NCBI GenBank assembly: GCA_011009095.1
Contig: VTPC01091060.1
Span: forward strand, 75,087 to 139,086
Source of the DNA: Ignelater luminosus
Lineage: Eukaryota > Arthropoda > Insecta > Coleoptera > Elateridae
Length of the DNA: 64,000 nucleotides
Direction of reading: 5' to 3'
Shown: piece by piece, positions 33,704-45,665 of the stretch
How the letters are laid out: the number at the start of each line of letters is the position of its first letter
Numbering within the stretch: the stretch's first letter is position 1
Notes under the pieces: model-generated
The model's input: the letters and a program-made list of their open reading frames with translations, nothing else
What the model was told of the DNA's origin: nothing
Database searches by the model: none
Position numbers and translations under genes: made by a program

Positions 33704-34504
33704 TCACCTATGACGTCTAGAAGGTTTCAAAATAATATCGTTCCTTCTAATATCCTTTTTATGTTTGTGTTGATGATGCTTCTCATTTAAATATCCATGA
33801 TTTATATAGAAGATGTGCTCATTTGGGGCCGAATCGAAGACATACCCACGAACAAGCGAAAACAATGCACCAGTAAATGCCATCTGATTCAACATCCCAA
33901 CCGCCATAACCAACATTTTCAATTTCGGGATAACCCAAGGCATAATACCCGCTAACAACAAACCTGGAACCAACATAAACGGAATCATATTTTTCATACT
34001 CATCTTGGATTTCATTTTTCTTGCAATTACATCTTTGTTATTATCCGTTTCCTCTTGCGCATCACTTGTATTATTCTTCGTACCAAAATACTTCATTGCT
34101 AGGCCGTAAATGTTTGTAACATTTTCTTGTTTGAGAAAGTCTGAAACTTCCTGTTGAAGGTGTATCGCTAAAGATTTTCTCCACGAATCCATCAGTGTTA
34201 TTACTTTATTTACAGTTAGCGTTTCTGCAGAAGACGATTGTTTACGTGCTACAGAAACTTCGGTCTCTTCTTTAATTTTATCTAATTCAATTTCTCTTTG
34301 GGATTTTTCTTCTAATAACGATTCAAAACATTTTAGTACATGTTGGTTTTCGAAACACTTGATCACTTTCACTGGCCATTCCCGATCGAGATCGTTTAAA
34401 GTATTGCTTATTTTTTTATTTCCCTCCATGTTTTTGCCTGAATTGACATGGCGTATTGTCAAAAACCACGTGAATAAGAGAATGAACCCGCCGCGAGTGT
34501 ACAT
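33704..34504 (-). CDS. Osiris-family protein (DUF1676)
   Basis: Insect-specific Osiris protein, a family of secreted or endosomal membrane proteins linked to cuticle formation. The frame extends upstream to 34,558, but I prefer the ATG at 34,504 because it gives a signal peptide directly (MYTRGGFILLFTWFLTI). Residues about 48-60 hold the family's two-cysteine region (CFENQHVLKCFESLLEE). A charged middle part follows with the helix VNKVITLMDSWRKSLA. Then comes the hydrophobic DUF1676 core (NMIPFMLVPGLLLAGIMPWV and KMLVMAVGMLNQMAFTGALF) and a basic His-rich tail (KHHQHKHKKD). About 266 residues and no intron in the coding part, within the usual range. The AQxLAY motif of many Osiris proteins is not visible. 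It lacks stops and frameshifts, so it is probably functional. Paralogue not assigned. Confidence 0.88.
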   Translation of the reverse strand: MYTRGGFILLFTWFLTIRHVNSGKNMEGNKKISNTLNDLDREWPVKVIKCFENQHVLKCFESLLEEKSQREIELDKIKEETEVSVARKQSSSAETLTVNKVITLMDSWRKSLAIHLQQEVSDFLKQENVTNIYGLAMKYFGTKNNTSDAQEETDNNKDVIARKMKSKMSMKNMIPFMLVPGLLLAGIMPWVIPKLKMLVMAVGMLNQMAFTGALFSLVRGYVFDSAPNEHIFYINHGYLNEKHHQHKHKKDIRRNDIILKPSRRHR

Positions 34505-35668
34505 GATGAATAAAACGGATGAAGAAGAGCGAGCTCGCAGAGAGTTAATGCCCCACATTCAGAAGGTGGTTTGCTCTTTTTAGATTGGCCTACTCCTTTC
34601 TGTTCATTGACCGGGGAACATCATTCCATACGAGTGATAAACATTTCGTTTTTCTTAAAAATTTTGTAAATTACTATAATTGACAAAAAATTGATAAAGA
34701 ATTATTTTTAATGTTATTTTGATTAAAATATTGTTTTCTATAGATTTTTAATTACCTGGATATAGATTAAAATGGAAATTAAGTATGTAGGTAACGAGAT
34801 GAAAATAGAAGAAATCTCTTTGAAATTCACTAGAAAAAACTGGACAAAGTTAAGTGATCTCATTTTATGTGTAACATACAAATTCTAATATGGCAAATTT
34901 TAGAATGTTACCTTCAAATAACTTTGAAAAAACTAAAAAAAACAGAGTTTAACTTTTCTTTTATATTTTTTAACTGAAGCAACTAAATGTTTCTATAATT
35001 TAGTTCAGGTTACGGTTAATTACGTATTATGTATAAATAAGTAGGTAGACTAATAAATTATGCGACCTTCCGTCTGATTTATAAATTTTAGAAGACACTT
35101 TCGGAAGTTAGAAACTAATTTTCCAAATCATTTTAATTACACAGATTAGCTGCAGTATATTCAGTTTATCAAACAAACAAGAGAAAAAAGAAAGTTTAGT
35201 TTTGCTACTAGTTTTACAGCATCTCTACTTTATTAGATTTTCTTTTATGTCTGGCTGTCAGTAAATGGATATTAATATTTTTAGCTTTCGAGAGCATGAC
35301 GAATAAACTAATGAAGAGATTAATAATACAAAGGAAAATCAGAAAAAAATAACAAATGAATGCAAAGAAGTGTCATATGCATATTAATATGTATTTACAT
35401 ATGTAGCAAGTGGGATTATGTAGATTATTATTATGTCGTAGTACTCGTGTGATGTTTGCACAACTTATTGTGCAATCACGCAACCACTATTATAATCAAA
35501 TGTATTGTTTACTTATGTTCTTCCAAAAACTCTGACCAAAAAAGCAAAACTTATTGTGTCGAAGGACAAAACTCAGAACGAGATGATCAGTTTACTAGAA
35601 TTAGTTGTTATTTATCTTATATTATTGCCAGATTCGTTACATACGCATGTATGTAGGGTAAAAGCACC
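34505..35668. other. Upstream flank of Osiris gene
   Basis: No coding sequence recognised. The first ~100 bases above the Osiris ATG are less AT-rich and probably contain its 5' UTR and promoter, but no convincing TATA box or initiator could be fixed by eye. Confidence 0.35.
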
Positions 35669-35948
35669 AATCCTCTGCCACATAGAGAATATTTGAGGTT
35701 CAAGCTTGTTTAAATTTAAAACGAAATAATACTTATCAATGAAACTTTCTGTATCATTATGCATATTTATATGGTATACATATTCAATCATCAAAAGTCA
35801 TAAAACGTTTAGTATTATATTAGAAAAAAAATAATTCATCAAAACCGGCACTTTATCCCCATAAGCCACCGCTCTTTTACTAGAAATCCGCCGTCAAGAT
35901 CCTAGTAGCCGTCCTTTAAGAAACAAAGCTATAAACATCGTATAAACG
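35669..35948 (+). repeat. 280-bp direct repeat, copy 1
   Basis: Matches 38,042-38,322 in the same orientation with about six substitutions and one single-base indel, roughly 97-98% identity. It starts at aatcct and ends at ataaacgt in both copies, with no similarity outside. It does not begin tg and end ca, so it does not look like an LTR. It contains ccgccgtcaagatcctagta near its end and no coding sequence. Confidence 0.85.
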
Positions 35949-36686
35949 TGAGGAACGATTATTTCTTAAATGATTACATGCGAGTTCTTGGAAGTTTTAT
36001 TCGGGTCACATGTTTGACAAATTAATTATTTTTAGCGATATCTATATTACTGTCCATAAGCATAAAATGATTTAACAATTTTATGCCTTTCTTGCATTTG
36101 CTCATAAACGATTTATTGAAACGAAAGGGATTTATTAAAAAAATACATGCAAATACAAATTAAGTAATAATTAATAAACAAATGAATTTAATTCCTACTT
36201 TCTACATGATACTCTTTAAAGGTTAATTTTTCACTTAAGTTGGTTGTTTGGACATGTTGACTTCCTAAAATTAGATTTTTTTTTGAAGAGAATAATAACC
36301 ATCAAATAAATGATGTAAATATTAATAAATGTGGGTGCTAATCAACAAAATTAAACTAGAAAGTCGAGCAACAATAATATAAAATCTCAGTATTGTGGAC
36401 TACCTAGTGCACCACAGTGGGATGCAGCGAGCAGGTGACTAGATGAATCTGTAAATACCGGTACTCTGCCTACCTTATTTTCGACATTTGTTTAATTAAA
36501 ATCCAGGATTTTTTGTATTAAATATTAAGAAGGGCCATTGCTTAAAAAACAAACAAAAATTTTTACGAAGATTCCACAAAAATGTGCAAATCTTACCTAG
36601 AATGCAACCGTTTCTCGTTAATAAAAACGCACTCAATGGCAGTCGTAGTAAACACAATCACGTACTGGCAGTAAATAAATGCTAAT

Positions 36687-36716
36687 ACAGGGTGCGGCAG
36701 CATAACTTCCTTTTTT
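36687..36716 (+). repeat. mariner left terminal inverted repeat
   Basis: 30 bp, exact reverse complement of 37,981-38,010. Its first base is the A of the TA target site. Confidence 0.95.
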
Positions 36717-38009
36717 AAAATGCGCGCCATTCAGTTAGTTGATGTCATAGCGGAGCGCTAGTGGTCTCGTTCAAGAGGGGGTACTGTAAAGTTTTGTCCC
36801 GACACGGTTCAGTCGCCATCATGCGTTGGAATAGTGAGGAGCGTGCCTTTGCCGTTGAGGCCTACTTTTCAAGCGGATGTTCGGTTATTGCAACACAGCG
36901 TGCATTTCGGAATCGCTTTAATTTAGCCCCGTTGGCTCCCGTGCCAGACCGCAAATCAATTGTTACATGGGTCACTACATTCAGACAAACTGCAAGTGCA
37001 ACAAAAAGAAGAACTGGAGTCCCTCGGCCCGTTAGATCACCTGAGAACATTGAAGCAGTGAGAGCGTCAATGTTGCGATCACCACGGCGTTCTGCGCGCA
37101 AACACGCATCTGCCCTTAGACTATCCGATCGTTCTGTGAGAAGAATTCTTCGTGATGATCTTCATTTTCATCCCTATAAGATGGCGATAGTGCAGGAACT
37201 TTCAGAACGTGACTTCAATTCTCGGATGAACGCGTGTGAGCTTCTTCTTGATGTCGTTCCCGAGGGTGCTATTGTTTTTTTTTAGCGATGAAGCCCATTT
37301 TCATTTGTGTGGGTCGCTTAACAAACAAAACATGCGCTACTGGGCTGACACCAACCCTCGAGAATTGCATCAAAGGCCTTTGCATTCACCCAAAGTCACA
37401 GTGTGGTGTGCAATTTCCTCAGCTGGAATTATTGGTCCCTGGTTTTTTGAGGAAAATGAGGTTACAGTGACAGTGAATTCGGACCGGTATGTAAACATGC
37501 TACAGAATTTTTCTTTCCCACGGCTAGAAGAGTTGGATTTGGGGGACACTTGGTTCCAACAAGACGGTGCAACAGCACACACTTCAAGAGCATCGATGGC
37601 TGTTTTGAGGGAACACTTTCCAGAGCGCCTTATCTCAATTAGAGGCGATTTGGAATGGCCGGCACGCTCTCCCGATCTGTCCCCTTGTGATTTTTTTCTA
37701 TGGGGTTTTTTGAAATCCCGTGTTTATGTGAACCGTCCAAGAACCGTACAAGATTTGAAGACCAACATCCAAGAAGAAATTGCCAACATAACACCTGCTA
37801 TGCTAACAAGAGTCATGACAAACGCCAGAAATCGGTTTACGCAATGTATGGAGAATGGGGGACGTCACCTAACAGATTTGATCTTCAAAACAATGTAAAT
37901 AAAAACTTTAGACATGTACCTACATTATAAAAAATAAATAAATATTTTCCGATGCATACAATAGTTTTTATTGAGTTTTGAAAAAAGGAAGTTATGCTGC
38001 CGCACCCTG
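36688..38009 (+). mobile_element. mariner-type transposon (DD41D), near intact
   Basis: A 1,322-bp element flanked by TA target duplications (36,686-36,687 and 38,010-38,011). Its terminal inverted repeats match perfectly over about 30 bp when one base of each TA is counted (36,687-36,716 and 37,981-38,010; the element starts cagggtgcggcagcataac). It carries one transposase gene. Perfect ends and a gene broken only by a homopolymer indel suggest recent insertion. It sits between the two copies of the 280-bp direct repeat, 31 bp from the right-hand one. Confidence 0.95.
36821..37898 (+). pseudogene. mariner transposase, single homopolymer frameshift
   Basis: Transposase for the TA-targeting cut-and-paste element. 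I start it at the ATG at 36,821 (MRWNSEERAFAVEAYFSSGC); a longer frame begins at 36,761. The N-terminal half has the helix-turn-helix region (SVIATQRAFRNRF; RKHASALRLSDRSVRRIL). In the t9 tract around 37,275-37,284 the frame shifts: the first half ends EGAIVFF and the other frame continues FSDEAHFHLCGS, so a one-base slip splits the gene. Catalytic acids: FSDEAHF (first), FQQDGATAHTS (second), SPDLSPCDFFLWG (third). Forty-one residues lie between the second and third Asp, i.e. DD41D, the class reported for the rosa/VISITOR elements. The end is at 37,898. Apart from the slip I see no lesion. Confidence 0.93.
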
Positions 38010-38010
38010 T
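37981..38010 (+). repeat. mariner right terminal inverted repeat
   Basis: 30 bp, exact reverse complement of the left repeat at 36,687-36,716, ending ...ccgcaccctgt. Confidence 0.95.
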
Positions 38011-38041
38011 AATTAACATAAAACTTTTATTTACCGGAATG

Positions 38042-38322
38042 AATCCTTTGCCACATAGACAATATTTGAGGTTCAAACTTGTTTAAATTTAAAACGAAAT
38101 AATACTTATCAATGAAACTTTCTGTATCATTATGCATATTTATATGGTATACATATTCAATCATCAAAAGTCATAAAACGTTTAGTTTTATATTAGAAAA
38201 AAAATAATTCATCAAAACCGGCACTTTATCCCCATAAGCCGCCGCTCTTTTACTAGAAATCCGCCGTCAAGGTCCTAGTAGCCGTCCTTTAAGAAACAAA
38301 GCTATAAACATCGTATAAACGT
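38042..38322 (+). repeat. 280-bp direct repeat, copy 2
   Basis: Second copy of the repeat at 35,669-35,948, same orientation, about 2.37 kb away. If the mariner insertion is removed, the two copies are about 0.77 kb apart. Confidence 0.85.
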
Positions 38323-38949
38323 AACATAATCCTTAGAACGAAGGATGGTAGATAACACAAAGCTAGAAATATTCGTTATTTATGGTGCGATAATTTATTT
38401 ATAAAACAATAATTGATTTGTCGGTGGACTGCTGGCGGTGGACGTAATTAGGTGCGTTTACTCAATCTTGAAAAATCTATTTTGAGTTCTAGTACAGTTA
38501 GGGCAGAGACAGATTCAAGGGATCTTTACAGTCTTCAACTGGTTCAATCCTAAAGAACTTCAGAAGAATGCAAGTGTGATGCTCTTCAGTTTGATTTCCA
38601 CTTTTACGTATATGTCCCTAGGTAGTTATTGTTTCTGGTTCAAATTTCTATATGTCTTATTAAGCTTCAGGTGGAAGCATATCGCTGACCCGCCGAAAAC
38701 GATTGTCAATCTTATTTAATTGAGAGTGGAAATGCTGTATTTCCTTGTGTTATACCTACATCTACAACACAGTTAGTCTAACAATCCTACATCAGAGTTG
38801 GGACTTAACCGATTAATTTTCTTTAATTGATTGATGAACATAAAATTACAATTAGAGATTTATTATTATATACAAGTTGTACGTTTCCGTAGAAACTGTA
38901 GCTGTTCTTTCGAACTCTAATAATCCTGTTGTGGGGGATTGGTCTACAT

Positions 38950-41900
38950 CTATCCGTTTCTTCTTTTCCAGTTTCAGACTTGGGTGCGTCTTTGCATTCA
39001 GTACTACCTGTCTCCATATTTTCCTGTCTCTAACTCGTTTATTCCAGTTTTTTTACTTTTATTAATCTTAGGTCTTGTTCCACTTGTTCCCTTGGGTTTT
39101 TCCTTTGATTTTCCTACATCTGGTTCCCATTCTGCTCACTCTTTTCTCTTTTTAATATGTGACCATACCATCTGATTGTTTATGACTTACATATATACCT
39201 TAACTGTATTTTCTTCCCTAATATATTTCTAATTTCAAGATTCATTAGTGGTCTCCATTTGTCTTTTCCAGTTTTTTTGGTTTCCATAATGGTTCGAATG
39301 CCTTTCCGTTCAAAAATCTTTAACTTTCTTCCTCTTTTTGGGTTATACTTTCCACTTCTGCTGCATACGTTACTATAATCCTGATCGTTGTCTTATATTT
39401 ATATTTTCAGTTTGGTGTTTATACTTATTCCATTGTCTTTGAACATGTTTTGGTTTGGGTAAAATGCTTTGTAACCTAACTGAATTCTATTTTGTATTGC
39501 TGTCCTATTATTTCTTCTATGTACGACTGCCCCTAGATACTTAAATGACTACTTCGTCAAAAGTATATCGCTTTATTTTAAGTTTCTTCAGAATTACCTT
39601 TTCTTTTATATTAAGATGCACATATTTTGTTTCTTTTTCGTTTACTTCCAGCCTTCTTTCTTGTGCTTTTCTTTCTAGCATTGTGAATGTTGTTTCTAAT
39701 TTGCTTTTAGTTTTTGCTATTATCGCAATATCATCAGCATATGCGATTATTTGTTCTGATTTAGTATTAATAAGTCCTATATTTTTAATTTCTTTTATTA
39801 CTCAGTCCAACGATGTAATAAACAGTAATGCTGATAATGCGTCTCTCTGTCTCACGCCTCTGTTTATTTCGAACCGTTCTGTACATGTTTGTTCCAGTTT
39901 TATCACTGCTTTTCAGTCTATCATTGTCATAATCATCAATCTTACTAGTTTTCTCGGTGTATTAATCTCTTTCAGGTCTTCTATTAGCTTTTCTCTTTTT
40001 AACTTGTCGAAAACCTGTTTAAAATCAATAAACAGTATGTGCATCTCTATGCCGTACTGATGTCTTTTTCCAGTGATCTGTCTCATCATGTGAATTGCGT
40101 CAATTGTAGATTTCTCTTTTCTGAAACCTAGTTGATATTCTCCTATTATTTTTTTCGCGTGTTGGCTTAGTCTTTCTTTAATTATCATTGTTAGAACTTT
40201 GTATGTTACATTCAGCTGTGTTATTCCTCTACAGTTTGAACAATTTGTTATATCACTCTGTTTAGGAATTGACATTTTTATACCTTTCTTCTATTCCTGT
40301 GGCATTTTCTCTTCTTTCCATATATCTATTATTAGTTTATGCACACTTCTGCATACTACTTCTCCTCCTGCCTATAGTAGTTTTTCATCACTGCCAGTTG
40401 CCTTCCCATTTTTAATTTTTTAATACATCCCACAACTTCTTCGTATTCTGGAACCTTCTATATTTCCGTTGTCTCTTCAATTTTCCGCGTAAAGCTCTGA
40501 GAAGTGTTTTATCTATTTTTTTCTCTTCTGCTATCATGGTCGCCTTGCTCTTTTTTTTCATTTTAAGAAATTTGTACAGCTGTGTCGAGTTGTTCCTCCG
40601 GTTCTCGTTTTCTATTTCTTCCATTGTTTCGTTTATCTATTTTTGCTTCTTTTGTTTGCATAGTTTATTAGTTTTTGTTCTTGTTTGATTATGTATGTCG
40701 TGGTCAGCTTCGTTTTTCGATCTTATCCATCGTATTCTTGCATCGCTCTTTATCTTAATCACTTCTTCACATTCTAAATCAAACTAGTGTCTTTTCTTGT
40801 TATTTTGCCCAACGTTGATTCTGCTGCCCTCACTACACCTTGCATGTTTCTTTTATGTTCTTTGTTTCTTCTTGTTTGAGCCTACATGCTATCTTCTTTT
40901 TTCTATCTTCCAATGCTTCTATATTTATGTTTTTTTGGTATTTTCTACACTCTGTATGCATCAGAGTCTATGTTTGTCCATCTGTATGATCTTACATCGT
41001 TTATTGATTTTATGTTTTTTCATTTTGATCAAAATGTGATCTATCTGATTTCCGACATCATGGCCCAGTTGCATCCAAGTAATTTTATGATATTTTTATG
41101 CTTAAACTTAGTGCTCACTATAAACATGTCTGCGCGTTAAAATCACCCATGGTCATAATTTAGTCAGGTTTTGGGATGTCATTGTATGTTTTCTCTAATT
41201 TTTCATAAAACTCATTTTTTGTGTTTTTATTTGCTGTGTCTGTGGATGCATACACATTTAATATTGACACGTTATAATGGTTTATTTCCAACTCTTATAT
41301 CCGATGTTGTACTGTCAATTGGCTTGAATTCTATCACTTTCTTCTTCCATATCTCCTAGTACAATGAATGCTGTGCCACCATGCCCTGCTTGGCTTCTCC
41401 TGCGCACCACATTGGAAAGTCCTTCTTTAGAATCATTCCTTCACCTTCCCATCGTATTTCTTGTAAACCGGCAATTTCCACTCTGTATCATTTTAGTTCC
41501 TTAACTGCTTCTTGCATTTTTCCGGTGGCTAGCAGAGTCCTTACGTTCCACGTTACAATTCTGAATGCTTTCCTGCATTTTCTACATCTTTTTTGCTTAA
41601 ATTTTTTTCCTTTTCTTTCTTTATTTTATTCATATCTCTTTATCACAGCATGCTTCGTCTCTCTTTTTGCCACTCCCTCCAACCTCTGTATCAGTTTGTT
41701 GGTATCGTACTTTCTTCCAGCGATTCAGTGTTCTTGTTCCATATCCATTCTACACCGTTTATCCAAATTTTATTGTACCCAATTCTTGATCTTTTCTTCT
41801 TTACTTTTTCATTTCTCACTGTATCTCTTATTTTTTTGTACTTTCCTTTCTGCAATCGTTCTATCTTCATCTATATAGAGTCTGGTGCCCCTAAGTTTAC

Positions 41901-42310
41901 TTTTGGCTTCTATTATCTTGATTTTATCATGTATAGTTTTTACTGTTACTATTACTAGGTTGCTATTCCCTCTTGTTTTAGTTATTTCTATTTTTTACAT
42001 ATCTGCCATGACACCCAATTTTTCTCTGAACATCTTTTGTACTCCCTCTTCTGCGTTTTGTTCCGTACGCTCCAGCCCTCTTACTACTACATTTTTTTAT
42101 TATCGGCTCTTTCTTGTCTTCCAGGATTTTTTTAATCAGTCTTTCCTCAGTTTTTTCTAACTTTTCCTTGACTTCATAATTTTCTACTTTCAAGCTTTTA
42201 ACCTTATCCTTTAGATCTTTTATCAACTTCCTATATTCTTTGTTTTCTTTCCTCATCTCTTTTAAGTCTTCTTTTAAGCACGTCATGAATTCTAATATCT
42301 CGTCCATCTT
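38950..42310 (-). mobile_element. Non-LTR retrotransposon with coiled-coil ORF
   Basis: Minus strand from 42,307. A highly charged coiled coil opens the element (MDEILEFMTCLKEDLKEMRK, 42,307-41,978). The endonuclease begins near 41,560 (FRIVTWNVRTLLATGKMQEA, IAGLQEIRWEGEGMI) and then decays. The RT starts at 40,275 (SDITNCSNCRGITQLNVTYK, LGFRKEKSTIDAI, LFIDFKQVFDKLKRE), passes GVRQRDALSALLF near 39,850, and keeps the catalytic box AYADDIAIIA near 39,730-39,750. The C-terminal part fades by about 38,950. It differs from the LINE at 1,850-4,890 in sequence but is from a similar group. Many frame breaks; dead copy. Confidence 0.85.
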
Positions 42311-43399
42311 TTCTACTTTTAGGCGTCAAAGCCTCTTTTTCTGATCAACCCGTCGGAGAAAAAAGGGCCTACCTTTATTATTTATTAGTTTCTTTGTAAA
42401 CGGTTAATACTTCTATGCAATTTTGGTTGCCTTTTCTTTGATTCTTGAACGGCATTTTGTTACTAATGTGATCTTTATCTTATTTGGTTATAGGCTGTCA
42501 ACTTTTCCCATTTTTAATTAAATTTATTTACTTTTCGACTTAATTTGGTTTTGATTTTTCTCTAATTTGCTTTCTTATATATAAGTTCTTACTGTGCGTA
42601 CCAATTACACTTATTACACCCACTACTCACGCACCTCTTTTTTCATTAGAGATTTAATCGCCAAGAATATTTGCAATCAATAGTAATCGACTAATACGAT
42701 CAATCGCGTAAAACAATTAACAATTGAATTAGCCTAGAATTAAATTAGAATTAAGCTAACTACTAATTATACAAAACCAACTAATGATTGAAATAGTTAC
42801 TCATGGCCTTAGTTAAACTAAACGATTGACGATTAAACCATGTGTTATTCTACTAATTGTAAGGTGACCGAGAGTCGAGAATTAGTATTATTCCGTCATT
42901 TCTGTTCCAATATAAATTAACAATAAGATATAACATTGTAGTGTCCAAATAATAATAATAATAAAAAGCTTAACATTTAACTGATTAATTTGTCTTTAGA
43001 ATATGTCACGACTTTAATTTTTTCACCATTAATGAACACGTGCTTTAGATGAAAACAAAATAATTGAATTAACGGTGTAACACAATGCTTAAACATAAAT
43101 TTGCGGGTGGCTGCACAGAAAGGGAAACGAGAGAGCTATATGTTCAATAAGAATAGTATGGACATTTCCCTACCCATGCCTACAGTGGTACATCTATGTT
43201 GACCTATACCTTTTAAGAACGCCAATTGTCAAATGTCAATAAATATTGTGGACGCTTAATAATAAGATTAAAATTAAACATCACATTTAAATTGTTGTTG
43301 TTCAGAATGTACAACGAAGTGTGTATGAATAATTTTCGTGAGTTTTACATTTTTAGCATTCTGTTCTTATTGTACTTATTTAGTTCATACATAGTGACA
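42311..43399. other. Non-coding spacer, AT-rich
   Basis: Likely includes the LINE 5' untranslated region. The stretch 42,650-42,870 is very rich in atta/taat steps, and an aat microsatellite lies at 42,948-42,964. No gene recognised. Confidence 0.4.
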
Positions 43400-45375
43400 A
43401 TGGCTAAAAAGTGTTTGATATGTAAGGATGATATGGTCGGTGATGCGTATAATGTTGGTGAAAAAGGGATAATTGGGTTAGTGAAGGCTAGTATTTTAGA
43501 AAAAAGATGGAAAGCATGAACCTTTTAGAAACAAGAAAGCTGTTGTTCTACATTCTTCGTGCCGAAAACAATACACCAGGCCTGACACAATCAGAAAGGA
43601 CTTAGACGTTGCTCTTCCACAGCCTTCATCATCAAATTCTGCCCCCTGTTTACGATCAACCCAAATTAAATTCGATTTTACAAATAACTGCTTATTGTGT
43701 GCTGAAACTATCGGCGAATGAATGTTACGCTCAACAGAAAACAAAACCTATCGAAAAGCGCTGAAAGGTTTATACTGTACGAACGATTTAGTTTGAAAAG
43801 TCTATTTTGAGGCATGCACAAGAGCGGAAAGATAAATGGGGAGACACTATTGCAAGACGAATCAGCAATGTAGGAGACTTACATGCAGCTGATGCAATCT
43901 ATCATGATGATTGCCATAAAAATTTCTTCGCCTACTGGAAGGTCGTCCTGAAGATAAAGCAGTTTCAAAGGCGATGGAGAAGCTTTATAGTTACATAGAA
44001 GAAAACGATGATTGTCAATTCTCTCTATATTATTTTATGAAGCGAATTTCAGGTAAAAATCAAATATAGCTACAATCAAAGAAAAGATGAAGGAAAAATA
44101 CGGGAACTGCATTATTCTCAGCATTGTTCACAAACGAAAAACTATTGTATGCTTTCATGGTGCAGGTGAAAAAATCTGGAAAGATAACTGGTATGCTTTG
44201 AGGTGCAGTGATGAACAAGAAGAACGAGAGAGAATTGTTTGAACTTCTGGTGCAATATTATCGACAGATATGGAGTCGCTGGCGTATGACAGCACTGCAT
44301 TTCCACCGAGTGACGATTTCTGCAGTAAGGCCAAGGAGATGGTTTCTCGGACTCTCTGGGCCCTCATGGATTTTCTTTCAGTGAAAAAGAAGACAAACGG
44401 GAAAATTAAAAAGAATTTGACAGCTATCTGCCATGCCATCATGTCTATAATTCGACCTCGTTCTTTTATATCTCCTATCCTGTTGATCAAAAAACTTGGT
44501 GAATCTATTGGCAAGTTTGAGATTCAGTACATCTTATCATGATGCCTAACGCCTGGAGCTATCAATTATTCACCTACATATTTGACAACGTAGATTTCAA
44601 TGTTGCCACTCTTGATGGTTTCAATACTTTTCATAGTATGGGTGGCATCAAATGCATCACTCCTGCCCGAGCTCTTCCTCCAGCAAAAGAAATCCACAGG
44701 CTAAAATCAGCTTCATCTGCTTTAGAAGTAAGAAAACAAGGTGTTTTGGAACTACGGACATTTGAAAAAATCACAAAAAGCCTATCACAGCAAATTATTG
44801 TCTAGGACTAAACACTCAAAATTCTATTCCATCCAATGTATTTGTATCCAGCTTGCCAGATATTTTATGGGTGTGTAGTAAATGCCTTTACGCAGCGCGA
44901 AACTTTTCGCAAAAGTCTGTAATTCCAGAATGGAAAGGTTTCATGCATTCGGTCAGTGAAAATTGTGAAAAAGCTTCTGCCATTAATCAATTCACTGCAT
45001 AGTGATTACAGCACACTGTACACTTCTCTGAAATATGCTGCGAAAGATAGTTATCAGCAAGGTGTCACATCTTGTTTAGTGACATTTGATCAGCCACTGT
45101 ATATGAAAGCTTGAGAAATTGTTAGTTCCTGTTTGGATAATCCTCTGTTAGGGACAGTTGTTGTGAAATTGGGAGAATTTTACATGCTGCTGTCGTATAT
45201 GGGCTGCATAGGCCAAACAATGGCAGGACGTGGTTTAAAGAATGTGTTATGCGCAGTCTTTGCTTCTAATTCAGTGGACAAAATGTTAACTGGTCATGCT
45301 TACAGCAGAAATGTTAGAGGGCATTTACTTGTACAGGCTGTATTAACTCAAATCGTTCTCGATGGTACTGGAATC
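43400..45375 (+). pseudogene. Remnant of a large repetitive protein family of unknown function
   Basis: I recognise the family as recurrent and multi-copy in invertebrate genomes but know no function. It has two N-terminal Cys/His modules. Module 1 has KKCLICKDDM at the ATG (43,400) and, after a frame change, VVLHSSCRKQY. Module 2 has NCLLCAETIGE and then AIYHDDCHKNFF. Pieces of the body follow in broken frames: KAMEKLYSYIEENDDCQFSL, MKEKYGNCII, IVCFHGAGEKIW, STDMESLAYDSTAFPPSDDF, MSIIRPRSFISPILL, FDNVDFNVATLDGFNTFHSM with GGIKCITP, and VVVKLGEFYMLLSYMGCIGQ with DKMLTGHAYSR. The C-terminal end is cut by the BEL/Pao element. At least six frameshifts or stops. Repetition and structure suggest a transposon-encoded protein, but no terminal repeats were found to prove that. 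Confidence 0.6.
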
Positions 45376-45665
45376 TCATCTCAACAATTTGTTAGCGAAT
45401 TAGAAGTTAAGCGTGATAATATGATCAGTATATACAATGAGTTTGAAGAAATTCAAACAGAAATTGAATGTAAATGTGACGAGTCTTTACTGGAAGACCA
45501 ATATTCGGAAGAGGACAATTTTAGTACGTTATATAGGTCGACATTAGCCAGTATAAATTTAATTTAAAAACAACTTGCAGTAAAAACGAAGCAAGTGCTA
45601 ATCAGGCCATTCAAGTCAATCAATCAATTCAACCATTTCAAAATATAAAATTACCCATTATCGAT

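Noticed and set aside
35669..38322. LTR retrotransposon bounded by the 280-bp direct repeats
   Set aside because: The repeats do not have tg...ca ends, no primer-binding or polypurine tract is seen, and the interior holds only the mariner and non-coding DNA.
39545..40060. 171-codon plus-strand frame resembling a membrane protein
   Set aside because: Antisense of the LINE RT domain whose catalytic box is readable on the minus strand.
41381..41958. Overlapping 165- and 121-codon plus-strand frames
   Set aside because: Antisense of the LINE endonuclease and coiled-coil regions; no domain of their own.
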